A stretch of DNA of 64,000 nt from Hypomesus transpacificus. Lineage: Eukaryota > Chordata > Actinopteri > Osmeriformes > Osmeridae. The stretch covers positions 14,486,742 through 14,550,741 of the forward strand of contig NC_061072.1 of assembly GCF_021917145.1 (NCBI RefSeq), read 5' to 3'. The notes under the pieces were generated by a model. That model was not told the DNA's origin and did not search any database. It saw nothing but the letters and a program-made list of their open reading frames with translations. Of the stretch, positions 1 through 18,345 are shown in pieces. Both the position numbers and the translations under genes were made by a program. Within the stretch, counting starts at the first letter, position 1. Every line of letters starts with the position of its first letter.

Positions 1-3000
1 TGCATGCGAACTAATGGGTGACATTGTTATCACCAGAAACTGGGTTTTGACATTTTGCATATTGTTTATTTGGATACATGCTGCTGTGGCTGGAGTGTTT
101 TTGCCTAAAGGTGAACATGCTGTCTATCCTCTTTACGTGGTCAAGTTATTCAGTTCCTGGAACAGCCTTAAAATCTCCCTTTCAAAAAGTATTTTGTTAT
201 TCAATGAGTCTGGGAATACTATGGGCTTTATGTTACAACGACATACGTGGTGTATTCTGGTACAGAAGGCCATGGAGATTTGACCCCTTTGCTCCAGCCT
301 TTTTTAACAGGTCATGAATGTCCTCAGTTAATACATTGCTAATCACACCTGAAGCACTGACGATATACGTTACTACAGGGTACTGGATTCATCTAAAGAG
401 ACGGAACTAAACTGAAGTGGAGATTTCTCTACACACAGGTGAAACAAAAGACCAAAAACTAAAATGCTTACATCTGGTGACATCTGTGGGTAAGTTCTTA
501 TTGAGTATCGGATCTGAAATTAAAAGGGGTGGAGGTACAGACTTTCATGAATAGCACTCTCTTGAGGTACTGTTCACCCTGACTCACTAGCTGGAGGCTG
601 GGGCGCCAAGACAAGCTCAGACACCCAGTACAAAACTAACCCAGTTCGTTTCTAACATTAGCTGTGTACACGTCAGTGCACCAGTCATATTATCTATCAA
701 GGACTTACTTACACACTTACTTAGTTTGCAAATATGTACAGTTCCCTGACAATTTCTTGATTTAAATTGCTTGTGACATAATTAACAGGATTAAATTAAA
801 ACATTACAGATATTTCTTAATCTATAGTTGTCTTCCATTTTGAAGCCTATCACTCGAAAAGGAATAGACATCCCCCACTGCATAGACCAAAACTCTAGTT
901 GATTACTTAACCACATTAGCAACCATCCAATCAAACAATGGGGGAGCCAATTGGGGCCCAAATCACGCCACAAAACACACAGTCGGGCTATTGAATGAGT
1001 CAGGCTCCACCCCCTATTACATAACTCCTCATGGCCCAGAATCGAGTAATACCCCAGAGAATGCATCCAGAGGAATTCTACTTATTCCATACTTACCTTG
1101 GGCTTCTGTTTTCACACTTTTCTGCATTCCAAGTTGCTAATCTAATATCAACAGACCATAAGAGCTCTCAGTCTTTAAGGACATGAATCACATCCATAGT
1201 CCAATCCTTCAAAAAAAGATCAGTGTCAAACTATTTGGCTCTAAATGTGAAGTGTTTTATGAAAATAGAAAGGAAAACCAATCTTGGACACTCAATGCAA
1301 AATGATAATAATCTTCTAATAACACTTGAGACAGTCAGAAGTTTCTCAGATGTACAAGGAGACATGCGGGACGTAACAAAACTGTCGAGCACCTTGGAAA
1401 AATGTAGGCTTTCCACCTCCTACTGTCAATGGTATGTAAAATACTTCAATGTACGTAATAGCACAGTCAGTGTGGATGTGTCTCGTCAGGGGATGAGCAG
1501 AAGACATCAGAGAACCTCCACCAACACACACCTGGTGTCAGATCAGAGCCTTGCTGAATGACGTGTTTTCCAATTTCAAGTTCAAGAGTTCAAGTTCATG
1601 TCTTTTATTGTCAGACCGCACAGACCAGCACAGGGTCAGACTGGGCACTGACATTCTTAGGACAAGACAACGCAAAGCAACCTGGCATAACATGACATAT
1701 AAGTACTCAGAACAAGTTAACACCTATGACATTTTAACATATAATATAATAGACCTTCAAGCAGTAGCATGATTATTCCACTTCTAATTCATTACTGCAA
1801 CTAGCTTCATGAAGCTACACCACATCCCATGTCCGCACAGATTCCACAGCAGCCAAAAGCTTTGAAGATGCGAAGCACACAGCGCTGAGGGGGAACCAAG
1901 TAGATAACATGCCACGCAACTCACCTGTCAATCGATGAAACTGTCGTGTTCCATCAGAGCGCCTCCAACAGAGAGCCTCTGTGTTGCAACTGCCACAAGC
2001 TCTCAAACGACCTGTTTGAGCAGTTTCCCAGCACCTGATTTGGTTATAAACTCCATAGGAGTTGCTTGCTCCTCTGATGTCACCAAGGACCGTGTCTCTC
2101 TAGAGCCTCGTCTGATTACAGCATGGCAGAACAGAACAGAACAGAATGCACATACAACAGATGCATGTCACTCCTATCAAATTGTTTGCAATCCAATCAA
2201 AAAGCATATAAGTTGAGTAGAGGTAGAAATAATGTTTATAGAAAAACGATTTACCAGTTCAAAGTCAAATACAACGACTACAATCTGTTGTCAGCACTCA
2301 CTTTCCAGGGCTCAATTTTTTTTTGCCTTTCTCAGGAATTTGTAGCACATGGCAGATCATTAAGGATCCAGAAAACATGGATATCTTGTGTCACTCAGTA
2401 TGACACTGTACAACCTCTGTTTTAAATTGGTAGTCTGACACAATTAGTCTCAGGAATTTGGCAATTTACAGATTTGTCAAGGATTAAGGAACACAATTAG
2501 GTGCCGTTCATTCATTTCATAATACACGGTGGTGTTCAATGCCAGGAAGACCAGAACAGCCTAAATCTGAGGATGCCATATCTAGGGGCTTTTCAATCAC
2601 CAGTGGTTACAACTCCAATGCTAGACATTAGTCGAGTCAAACACACCTAGGGGGCTTCAGAGAACAACTGTGCCATGTACATGCACACTAGATAGAGTGA
2701 CGTATATATGGAATAACTACTAGTAAAGACATTGTAGGACGGACCCACACTGTGCCTCTTAGTTAAACCCCCACACATCACCATGGAGACCTCCCCTCCA
2801 TTGTAGGGAAGCAGGGCTCCACTTGAAGGGTCCTGGCACGTCCAAATAAGGCTCAGCTCTATCCTGACAGTTAAAAGAAATAAAAGACCGCAAATTCCCA
2901 AGAGAACAGGAAGTAACCAGTCCCGATTTAAGTAAGTTAAAATACAGTTATACGATTAATAAAACGCTTATTATTATTATTATTATTAATAATACACATT

Positions 3001-4738
3001 TGACGATTTAACGTGCTCTTCTTACGTCATTTTCAAAGCCCCTAGCTGAGTCAAACTCAAGACTGAATTGAAATGAGCACTAACTAATATCGCTAAAATA
3101 TCAATAAAGCCCTGGCCGAAATAAAGTTTGTAAATGTTCGGCCTGACGTCACTCACTTTACCTTGTAACAGGTGAAAGGCAGCTGTAGATGTCTCAGGTT
3201 TCTCCCTTTTAATTTTTTTGCTATGGTGAAAAAACAACGCTTTCGTTAGCAAAACTTCATAAGGCATTTGCCATGGTTTTGTTTCTCTGCGCAGACATAA
3301 CATGCTCGACGTCATTGGTGCTCTGGCAACCAGGTAGCAGCTGGAGTCAGTCGTTTGGGAGTGGTTGAAGATTCAGATTAACTCCTTCATTTCTGTGTCG
3401 ACTCGCATCAGCGGGTGAAACCTGTTTAAAACCTGTTTTGTTGGGCTCATCAAGGTTCCACTGGCCTGAAAGTTTTCCAAAATGTTACATCAAGGTAAAT
3501 AGTTTGGGATTTTTCTGAAAACTTTGTAATGTGCTCGCATGTGCAAAGTAGACCACAATAAAATCCATACACACCAACAAACGAGTCCCTCTGAGCCTTG
3601 TTTTAGAGCCTTTTGTAAATTCCACGGTCTGAGTGAACACCAGCTGCACTATGTGCAGTATTCAAGGGGCACTCTTGCCTGGCAAGCACAAAAGGACGAC
3701 AGGGCATTCATACGTAGATGAGCTGGAACCGCTCCACCATGGTGTCCAGATATCTCAAATGGCAATTTTAGGAATTTGTCTATTAGATTAACAAGAACTT
3801 CTCTGTATTCATCTCTAAAAAAGTGATGTTGCAGATACTGTAACAACAGTGTGGCTTTCAGTGACTGTCATACATAAGTACATACCTTTCAATTCACATA
3901 ATACAGGCTAAATCACACAAGCGACATACATCTTTAATCCAGATCACAAGCCTCACTCAAAGCATCTTTTGCCTCATATAATTACAATTGCTCCTACAGT
4001 TTCCCCAATGTGATATGGTTAGTTGGGGCTTCTTTTTTCCAGAGCCATGCTGAACACATCACCTGACAGAAGTACAACTCATCCTTTTTCTCCTTAACTA
4101 TTTGGGTTGTTCTGTGAATCAGGGAAAATATCAGACCTTTCCTATCTGTAAATAAACACCAGTGAGTCTAGCGTAATGGAGGCTATGATGGTAGTTCCCC
4201 TCTCTCCCGTTCTATTTATGTTTTTCATCTTTTGTTTTTACACACATTGTTGTTGGCCCAGAGATTCTTAAAACTTCACAATAAGGGACAATTGATATTT
4301 AGGTGTTTTCATATTTATCTAGCACAACCAATAACTTTTGTATTCAACTCAGCAATTCAAGTATTCCCTTACATGTAAAGCTAAAATGTGGCTTATATGT
4401 TTCTGTGGCTTAAAAGGGGTGATAATAAGGATGCAAATACCTTCTCCCCAATCCATCAATGAGTGTCTGATACTGGAGGTCTCTCTTTTGATACAACTGA
4501 TTGATATAAGGAAAACTATAAATATAGTTATACTACACATATACACTGTGTATACACATTTTTCATAGGGTTGCAAAATAACAGGGAGAGTCAAAATGAC
4601 TAAATAGCACCCTCTGGTGCCATATTATAATAACATCAACAGGGACAATGATAACTATTCAAAAACAGACTCTAAGATCAATAAAATGTGAATGGTATGC
4701 ATGTATGCAAGAAATGCACCGAATAGTGATAATCTTAC
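1..4738. other. Left flank, presumed arhgap27 intron; no exon found
   Basis: This stretch lies 3' of the splice donor of the ARHGAP27-like exon, on the gene's minus-strand path, so it is most likely intronic. I searched the minus strand for WW, PH or RhoGAP coding pieces and found none. The open frames present are short, unconserved in appearance and lack splice context. A short TTA repeat lies near 2969-2995. A segment near 1560-1700 begins with repeated TTCAAG words and resembles the 3' end of a fish interspersed repeat, which is only an impression. A GC-richer patch at 3300-3500 contains a short ATG stretch followed by a GTAAAT donor-like site, but no second exon could be joined to it. Confidence 0.4.
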
Positions 4739-5590
4739 CTGTGTTTTTAGAAGGGGTACTGTGGCAGGAGTAATGCTTTGAAACTCGCTCAGCTGCCGGA
4801 ACACTTCGGTTCCAGTTGAAGCCAGAGATGTAGGAAACACTGGAGGTGGAAGATCCATCAGCTCTGGGGGTTTTCTATCTGATATGGTCTCATAGATGTC
4901 TGAATCTTGGTATTCGGAGGGCTGCCCACTAGGATCTCCCTGTGTCGTATACCCTTCAGAACTTCCCGGTTCCACGATCAAAAGGGGTTTGCTAACTGAC
5001 TGAGGGGTTTGGGGAACTTCACTTGGGTCTTTGCATACAATATGAGGTGACCGGTAGGGTTGCTGTGAGTCACTGACTCCAGAAGGTTCTGAAGTGAAGG
5101 AGAAACCTGCAGCCACACTGTATCTCTTCGGATGATGTTGGACATCCCTGGATTTGGCTGACGCCAGTTGTTCAAGCACAGGCTGTGTGTGATCCGATGT
5201 CTTAATGCCATTGCATTCTCCAGGGCAACCAAACGTGGACATTGTGAGAGAATCATCCGTAAATGCCTGAACCCTTGTACTAGCTGACCTTGCGCATGGT
5301 TTATTTTCTGGTTCTCCACCAGACAATAGGTCAGAGGATGTCTGGCTTTTAGCGGTAGAGTCTATGAGTGACTGAGCAGCTGAAGGGAGCTCTCTCACAT
5401 ACTTGGCAGGAATGTAAAAGGGCTTTGTCTGGAGGTCCTTGCGAACATGCCACCAGATTTCGTTGGTTTTGGTAACCAGGATGTACCTCTCATTGGGTTT
5501 AATGGACACCTGCCTCCCATTTCGTGCAATGTACTCAAATTCATAATCCACCAATACAAGGTTCATCTTTTCCATGCAGCCACTGTCGGG
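4739..5590 (-). CDS. arhgap27: ARHGAP27-like Rho GTPase-activating protein, N-terminal coding exon (partial)
   Basis: On the minus strand the ATG at 5575 opens a frame of 279 codons that ends exactly at a GTAAGA donor after 4739 (phase 0). An acceptor (pyrimidine-rich, CACACAG) ends just before 5590, so this exon carries a short 5' UTR and the start codon. Residues about 5-65 form an SH3 domain with the family signatures NERYILV, WWHVR and FYIPAKYVREL. This matches the N-terminus of the ARHGAP9/12/15/27 family and is closest to ARHGAP27 by eye. The rest is low-complexity, Ser/Pro-rich linker with short proline patches. Known family members continue with WW, PH and RhoGAP domains, stimulate GTP hydrolysis on Rac/Cdc42 and act in endocytic and membrane trafficking. 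Those exons are not visible in this window. ARHGAP12 is the main alternative; linkage with lsm12 and tmem101 favours ARHGAP27. Confidence 0.8.
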
Positions 5591-10457
<4,867 letters not shown>

Positions 10458-10950
10458 GTCGCCTGCGTGGGTCGACTGGGGAAGGCGACGCGGGCAGTTT
10501 GGTCCCACTGCCAGATGAGGTCGGCATTCCTTGCCCTCAGTCCCAAGACCATGAGGAGGAGCGCTGAGGGCCCCTGGGTCCGGAAGATCAAAAAACATTT
10601 AAGAAAAAGACAAAAAAGAACGAGGAAAGAGTAAATCTTAAATTAGACTTTATAAAGATAATTTAAACATGAACCATAAAGCATCCATAGTTTCCTTAAC
10701 TAACTTGTTTCATTCTCCCCCCCCACCTGAACTCTTCCATCAGCTTCTTTTTCATCCCTTCTCCCTTTGCCTTCAATTCCATTTTCTTCAAAAAGAAAAA
10801 AAACTCAAGCAGTCAGAAAGGCTTGTTAGCTTTATTTTCTGTCATTTTTTTTCCTTTTTGCTGTATCCATGTTCTACAAGTGTCTGTATTTTCTGTATTT
10901 TAAACAAAATGTGACTTGAAATGCCACACTTTAAAAAGGACATTTTCTAA

Positions 10951-10956
10951 AATAAA
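10951..10956 (+). terminator. lsm12 poly(A) signal
   Basis: A canonical AATAAA lies 494 bp after the lsm12 stop codon within AT-rich 3' UTR-like sequence. Confidence 0.6.
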
Positions 10957-11774
10957 AGAAACAAAAATTCTGACTGTAATACTGTAATTTCCACACCTTT
11001 TTGTGGCATGTTTATTTAAAAAGGATGTGGTCTCATGGATTAATATTTATTATGTTACTTGTCTCATTCAGTAGGTTATGCTGTCTACATCATGGTCGTT
11101 ACTGCCACTTCAATGGATTTTGCTAATAATTTCATTGACAATGATGTGATATCTAGTAATTTTCTTGGCAAGACCAAATAGATGAAAGAATATCTATATT
11201 GAGCTGCAGTGTAATTGATTTGTTATTTACAATTCAGTTTTAAGACGCAGAAGTGCATATAGGTCATTAATGACGTTGCAAACCTCTCCTTTTAATTAAT
11301 TATTTACGTCAGGAAGGCTTCCTGTTTCTTTCACGCAGGTTGCCAACATTTACACTGTACTGATGGCTCTCTTGGAACACCTGCGAAACGACTGTTGACT
11401 AGCCCTATTAAAATTAATTTATAGATTTTACGGCAAATGAATATTATAGTGCATTAAAGGCATAATGACCACTTGCTCTAGGAAAAATCACCAGTGGACT
11501 GGTGAAGCTTGTGCTGGTGACCTTCAAGTGATTCCTTTAATCAGGTATATTCCATACTTACTGTTAAAGAATAGTAAACAATCTGCACAAGCTTATTCCA
11601 GTGCTGCTCTGCAAATTCATTTAAAGATAGAATGAGTTACGTTCTGGGGATTCGACTTCTGAAAATGAGGCAAGCCGTCTCCCAATGCCATGCCAGATGC
11701 CCAGACCACTATGGCAACCTGCACAGCTTGTAGAAAACAACAGATATTTCAACGTGCCCTGTTATTGCCCTGGC

Positions 11775-12395
11775 CATGCTTTCTGCCCTACCACTAATCA
11801 GCTGTATGACCGGGGGTGTCAAACTGTTGTCCACGCCACTGCCTCTGCTACGAACATTCTGATTTGGTGGACTGTAATTCTCGTGGATTAACACATTCCT
11901 CATGGGATCTCCCCATGGTACCTGGCTGCTGGACCTGGCTCTATTACAGGGCTGGGGTCACTAAGGATCCTGATACTGGACAACAACAGCGTCCAGGCTC
12001 TACAGCCACACGTAAACACCAACCCCATTCACATGCTCTACTTAATTGTACATTTGTACATCCTTTATTGAGGTGGATCTGTAACAGTTATGTATATACA
12101 TACAAACACACATTATGCTGTAATGGTAGTTTTATATATATATATTTTACGCCACAATGAAAGTAATTGTATCTTCCAGGCACTGTCATCCCTGACGGTT
12201 CTGGAAAGATTGGACCTCATTTACAACCAACTGAGATGTCTCCCCCAGACTTCTCCCAAAGCCTGTCATCCCTCCAGGTGCTGCAGCTGGACCACAACCT
12301 CTTGGAGCGACTCGACCTTCCTACCCTGGTGCAATTCGACAACCTGAAGAAGCTGGACCTCAGCTGGAATTCTTTATTACACTTAATGTATTTGT
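11775..12395 (+). pseudogene. Decayed leucine-rich-repeat receptor-like fragment
   Basis: At 11816-11910 one frame reads an LRR N-terminal cap (CCPRHCLCYEHSDLVDC then NSRGLT), the C-x3-C-x-C...DC pattern of LRRNT domains. Just upstream, in another frame, is a hydrophobic leader-like stretch. At about 11940-12012 a different frame gives an LRR (LGSLRILILDNNSVQAL) ending at a GTAAAC donor. An acceptor (ATCTTCCAG, before 12180) precedes more repeats: SSLTVLERLDLIYNQL, then after a one-base frame slip near 12240, SSLQVLQLDHNLLERL and NLKKLDLSWNSL. The pieces therefore need at least three frame changes and no downstream exon, transmembrane helix or TIR domain is seen. This supports a broken, truncated gene. 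The parent could be a Toll-like or other LRR ectodomain protein; I cannot identify it. Confidence 0.6.
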
Positions 12396-13342
12396 ACTTG
12401 CTGTTTTGTGTCTTAGTCAAATACAGTATATTAAATTAATAAAGGGATTATGGATATTTCAGCAATATTTTCTGCCAGCATGCATTACAGAATAGAGTGG
12501 CTGAGTATTTGTAAATAATTTTACATTATTTTCACAAATATTTAGGTAAAGGCAGAGTAGGTCATGTTGAGAAGCACTTATATTTGGTTATATACAATTC
12601 ACATCTTAAAGAATCTACAAAAAGAATATTAACAAATGTGTACAGCTCTTTTTACTTGCCATGTCATAAAGGTATTTAAAGATGTCAACACCCAAGAGCA
12701 AACCTACACCCCCAGAGAAGGCAAGGGAAACAGAACGTCAAGTATAAGAGTGAAAATACATGTAATACAAAATGTTTTTTTTTTAATTATTACGTTAAAT
12801 GACAACCTACATGTATAGGAATGCCTTGCATGAAACATAAAACAAAAGTATGCAAAACAACCATACATTTGAAATATTGGGTCTGAAATAATCCTATTTC
12901 TGGATTATTATTCAGTGGTACAGATGGCAAATTTCAAGTTACTCTGACAATATATTGTAATGAGTATTCAATGATAAAACCTTAACAATTTCTTCCCAAA
13001 TACTTTGCGACAATCTACTAGTGTTAAATCTTATTTAAGAGTCAAGTTTCAGAGCAAAAACGTTAAATAGAAAGAAAAGAAAAAGAAAGAAATGTAAACA
13101 TAATCCTAGAAGTTTAAAATCTCCAATGGAGCGCATTTACCTGTGGAAGCAAAAGAAGAGTTTGTTAAGGACAAAGACGACCGAGACAGCGTTCAGGTAC
13201 CAGCATCCAGACATGACCAACTGGACGCGTGCATCATTCCTGAGGAGCCATCGTAGACCATGTCGAAATGTCCTCAAATCTTATTCCAAACACAAGTAGT
13301 ATTTGTATTTGGGGCAGCTGACAAACAGTCCTGGGTGTGTGT
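12396..13342. other. Spacer and tmem101 3' UTR side
   Basis: This AT-rich sequence lies between the LRR remnant and the tmem101 stop codon on the minus strand. It probably contains the tmem101 3' UTR. No coding potential was recognised. Confidence 0.35.
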
Positions 13343-15047
13343 TCAGCCATCTGTGGCTAGGATCAGCATAGCCCCAAATATGCCCACGTTATGCCCAATC
13401 AGTTTCAATTGGTTCCAGAACTCCACCCGGCAGTTGTTGTGCCAGTAGCCCAAGTTCCCATCGATGAAAAGCAGGACCAGGGGCAGGACTACGGCCAGGA
13501 CCTGGGCCGCCAGCCGAACGTAGCAGCCGGAGAGGAAAGCCAGGGCTAGCACCCCAAACATCACCACCAGAAGCATCAGCGTGATCTCGCCACCAGGAAT
13601 GTGGTTCAGGTAGGCCATTCTGTCCTCTTTACTGTGTTGCAGCGAGTACACCTGGTGGTGGGAACAGAATACTGCATTTAGATGCAGTGCTTTTTCGCTT
13701 GGCAGTCTAGACTCTGGATCAGGCTCTACTATATTTCCATTATGTACAATCGATAGGACATAGAACACTTTTGATGAGCAGACAGGAAACCTAAGCCTAA
13801 TATATATCCCAACTGAAACCATTAAACTTGGCTCAATAATTGCTCTAGTCTAATGGATTCTATATACACACACATGTATGTTCTCATCTTCTATATTTCA
13901 GGTTAATTGACTCCAAGTAGGTCTTTTGCACCATGGGTGGGGGAGGGGGATTCACACCACACAGTCTCCTTTTCTAGGTCGCACTTCAGTAAAGAGGAAG
14001 GTCTTACCACACAGATCAGGTAGACACCGAGGAAAACTTGTCCAGTAGATTGCAAGGATCTGGTACGAGGTTTCTGTCTATAAACTTCACCTGCACCACT
14101 GGCCATAATCAAAAAACCTCCAATAATGGCCAGAACTCTGGAATACATCCGTACCTGCAGAAAAGTCCACAATAAAAGTCCTTGTATGATAACCATCAAA
14201 ATAGATAAGCATTAGTTGACAGAATGACATCTAAACAAAGTTACTCACCTTTAGCCAGTCAGTGTAGTGCACTTGTTCACCTATATAGGAGACATAGGTG
14301 CTAATGGCCAGCTGCATGGCAGCTGCCAGTGCAAACCACCTCCTCTTCACCCCAAATGACATGAAACTGGCACAAAGCACTGCTGCTCCCATGTCGATAT
14401 ACAAGTAGGGCACCTGTATGTCAGGCTTCCTGGGAACAATAGGACTGTTATTTTTACAAAATGATACCTGACACTTATCTACTGTAGATTACTGCAGTAG
14501 TAGTTTACTTGTCAAAAGTGCCACCAAGTCATTTAATTGGCAAGCTTGATCAAAAGGAGATAGCAAGTGAGCTCATCATGGACTCCTGTTAAATTACAAG
14601 GTAGTCACTTGCTTCAAATTAAAGACGACGAAAATAACTTTCATCTTTAACTAACTCAATCCAGATGACTCGCTTGAGATGTCCAGAAAGCAGCAAGTAA
14701 GTTTACCCTAACCCGGAAACTGATACAATGTACAACCAAGTACATTTTAATCAAATTTAAGATGCACTAGTTCACTAAAACGTGATGTTAAACTACAATG
14801 TACAGTATTCAATTACAACACTTTATAACAACACTAACTTTACAGGTTATATTCAATAGCTAGCTAGGTACTATTTGCAAATAGTAGGTACTGTAAAGCA
14901 TTCAGGTAGAACTTACCGTTTAGCATCAGCACGCTCGGCAAAAAGCATTAGCATGCTGAAGCAGTTCCAAAACCCAAATCGGGTCAGAATAAACGCTCCG
15001 AATTGGGAGAGAAACCTCAAAACTTGCTTTCTGCTAGGAGCAGCCAT
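13343..15047 (-). CDS. tmem101: TMEM101 homolog, complete four-exon gene
   Basis: On the minus strand the coding exons are 15047-14917, 14429-14249, 14154-14008 and 13651-13343. Splice sites are canonical and phases agree (131, 181, 147 and 309 nt), giving 255 residues; human TMEM101 has 257. The start MAAPSRKQVLRFLSQFGAF and the motif YSLQHSKEDRMAYLNHIPGG match the family. Several hydrophobic segments (for example VLAIIGGFLIMA, LMLLVVMFGVLALAFLSG and LAVVLPLVLLFI) show a multi-pass membrane protein. Human TMEM101 has been reported as an activator of NF-kappa-B signalling in expression screens; its biochemical role is otherwise unclear. No frame damage is present. Confidence 0.95.
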
Positions 15048-17889
15048 GATTGCTGGAGTGACAGATCAGCAGCAAAACTCAAAACGTAATGTCAGCTTCC
15101 TGTGTCGACGTCTGTTAAAAATGTCAAAGTAAAAGCTTTCTGTTCGAAGTTAAATGACCACACTGCTGTACCAATAAGGACACTAAGGAATAGTATACTA
15201 GTAACGTATTTTAGATTTTATATATGGTATTATCTTTACCAGGAAATTAAAGCAGGAACTATAGTTACCTTTTGTCATGATTGTTCAGAGTCTTTAATTC
15301 TGGTGACAGTTTTCAAAGCTTCTGGGCGCAACTTCGTTCAGATTGTCCATAAAGAGTGTACTATTGCCACCTACTGGATACAAGTTTGAAGTACATACAG
15401 TACAAATGAATGATTTTGCATTTATACATTAATTAGACGCTTTCTTCTAAAGTGCATGTAGAGAAGACGGCAGAAAAATCGAGAATCAGAAGTTCATAGT
15501 TCTAAAGATATTTTTGAAGTTACAGCTAAGGAACGGTATTTATTTCACCGGACGCAGTGCAACAATATAACATTATTAAAAACTTATTACGAAAGTGATT
15601 TCCTACTATTTATGCTGTGCTACATCAAGTACTCAAATACAACATGCAGAAGAGGAAATTAAACTAATTACTGTAATCCCCCCAAAGATTTGAGCATTCC
15701 CACTTCAATTGGTTAATGTGCCTAAAGAGGTCAACCTACAAAGATTCTCAGCACATTTCCACCAAACTGTCATTGAGAGGGGAAACAAATGATCAGTGAT
15801 AAGAAGAAATACATGTAAAGACAGTAAGGTAGACAAAAGAGGTATGATAGATGATAGATAGATAGGCTACATAGATACATAGATGGATAGATACATAGAT
15901 TGATTGAAGCAGGGTTTAACAAAATAATGAGGTAAGTCTAAATTGAATCCTTATTTTCACCCATTAAAATGAGACTAGACTTAATTACGCTCATCTGAGA
16001 GTCTTAATTCAGGATACCAGTAATGCCCTATTATCTAATGTGTGTTTGGTTGTCTGCATGAAATCACGTGTTTGTGCACGTGTGTGATATGTGTGACGTG
16101 AGTGCTGTGTGTGCCGTGATATTTGTGCTTTGAAGCTACCAGCCCCCACTAAGTTTGGCCACTGATGCAGAACTCATTCATAACTACTAGAGTCTATATT
16201 AACCTCAGTCAAAAAAGTGTTTGAATCATTTAAAACATCCCAACCAGAATGCATTGATTGCTGTAGTGTTAAAATCGGTGTTCTCTACAATCAACAGCCA
16301 GTGCTAAGAGCTGTCAGATTCTCTTGGTTGTTCACCACTTACTGAGGCTGATCTAGAAGTTTCCAAGGAGACACTTGTTAATCTTGGGCGATGCGTCTCT
16401 TTGGCTAATCTGCATTGGATGAGACTAACCTAGATTCTGGGAATGGCTTACGGGTGAAAAAATCCATGTGAAGGATAATCCAGGGATCAATCACCATCCT
16501 GTCTTCACCCTGGCCTTTAATTTTGAGTGAGCGCTCAACAAAACTAGGGTATTGGAACCCAGGTTATATTATGTCTCCAACCCCGGCAGCAAATGAAACC
16601 TTCAAATTATGGAAAGTGTTGGTATTGCACATTGACTTTTGATTCAAACACATACTAAGAAAGTTCAAGTTATTGAGCTTTCTGTCTAGACAGCCTCTTG
16701 AGATATGAGGGCTGTTAATCTGGGGCTCTTCTTCTGCATTTAAACTACAGTTTGCTGCAGGAATGCAACTGCTTCCTAAAGTGAATGGTTCAGGGGAATA
16801 CACTTCTGAAACTGCATGATAACAATTAAGTTGGGTTGTGCTATTATGTAAATGTTCAGCTGATCATTGTTCTACTATCCTTTTATTTGTGCGGTACTGT
16901 TTGATGCTACAAAGCTTTGGACCGTTAACGAATGACGTGAAGGATCGGATCACCTTAGTGCTGGCCAGTGTCCTTGGCATGGGAAGCAGGTGAAAACAAG
17001 ATTCTGATGCAGGGATCAAGGATTTGCAACTCATACCCTCTTGGTGTGGGGTGCTTTGCACCCGCTGTCCTTTATGTATGTTTACACTGATAAATATGGC
17101 AGATGAACATATACAGGAAATGTACAGGCTTGAAACCATTAAAGTAAATTCTGACAAAAAAGTACTTGCCCACACAATTTACCTGGGGTTCTTTGTCTTG
17201 TGCAAATAAATAAATAAACAGACAGACAGATAACTTTGGCTTTGAATGATTAGTTATATTTATTCCTGGACTAATTTATATCTGTCCATCTTGTTCTGTT
17301 ATTCTCAGTGGAGGTAGTATGATAACTGTTACAGTTTAATCATTTAAAATCATGTTTGATTTAAAGTTTAATAGTAGAACAGGGGATGGTGAGGGTGAGT
17401 CAATTACCAGCCAGCAGGCAGTAGCACGACCCACGGCTACAAACAGGATTAGGTTTAGGTGGATTTGTTTTGTCAAAGTTACTAAGTTACTAGGTTACAA
17501 GGTTAACACATTTTGTCCCAAATATGGACACTTCACCAAGCCCCTTAATGGGACATTTCTTTTCAATACCAAACTTGGCCCTTTGAGTCAGTGCATGTAT
17601 AGACACGGATGTTCAGGTGTGTATGGGTATACATACAGCAATGCATACATAACAGTGTATACACATGTTTCAGTCCCCTCAGTGCTAGAAGGACAGGACC
17701 TCTGTTCTGCTCTATGCCTGTGCTTTTTCCGGCTTTTTAAAGAAACTTGAATGCATTAACAGGCCCCTTCTCTTCCTGCTCAAGGAGAGAGGGTTTGTGG
17801 GTTTACACCTCCTGATTGCTTAATAAGATCAAGACGGATTGGTGACATCAGTCCCAAAGCCTGGAGGGTCACAGCAAAAGAGGGGCTGT
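15048..17889. other. Intergenic region between tmem101 and gngt2
   Basis: This spacer is flanked by the divergent starts of tmem101 (-) and gngt2 (+). It holds a short GATA/ATACAT simple repeat near 15846-15900 and no recognisable exon. The last few hundred bases should contain the cone photoreceptor promoter of gngt2. I see no clear TATA box or unambiguous CRX cluster there. Confidence 0.35.
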
Positions 17890-18006
17890 GGGATGCAGCT
17901 TCAGCTGTCAGTGCAGAGAGAGAGATTCTAGCTGAAAGCAGCCCTAGATGAGCTCTTAGGAGCTAAGAACTTTTCTCTGACTGTTGGACGTCCCGCTATT
18001 CAACAG
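17890..18006 (+). other. Probable gngt2 5' untranslated exon
   Basis: The sequence ends in CAACAG followed by GTAAGA, a strong splice donor, 340 bp upstream of the acceptor that precedes the gngt2 ATG. It has no useful open frame. The left boundary (transcription start) is a guess. Vertebrate GNGT genes commonly have a noncoding first exon, which fits. Confidence 0.45.
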
Positions 18007-18345
18007 GTAAGACCTGGAAGATTTCTGAATTGATGTTATCAGTTTGCTTCGCTGATAATGTTATTATCTGGGAAGATGGCATATATCGAAAATGTCATGA
18101 CCAAAATGTTATACGATGTTGTAGTAAAGAAATTAGCATGGCAATAGGGCAGATCATTTCCTTACAGTGGAATCTACTACTTACTTACTAGGAATCTCAA
18201 CTATAGACAATTTAGATTGTATAATTGTTTTATCAGTGTCATCATCTATCAATGTATTTGTGCAAACCTGTGTGACATGTGCAGTGCCTTGTCCCTTTTT
18301 TGTAGAAAATGTGGCCATAAATCTTTTTTTGTCACTTTAGCCAAG

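Noticed and set aside
3022-3495. Possible short first exon or minus-strand 97-codon frame
   Set aside because: An ATG with a donor-like GTAAAT exists, but no second exon, no homology and no clear promoter support it.
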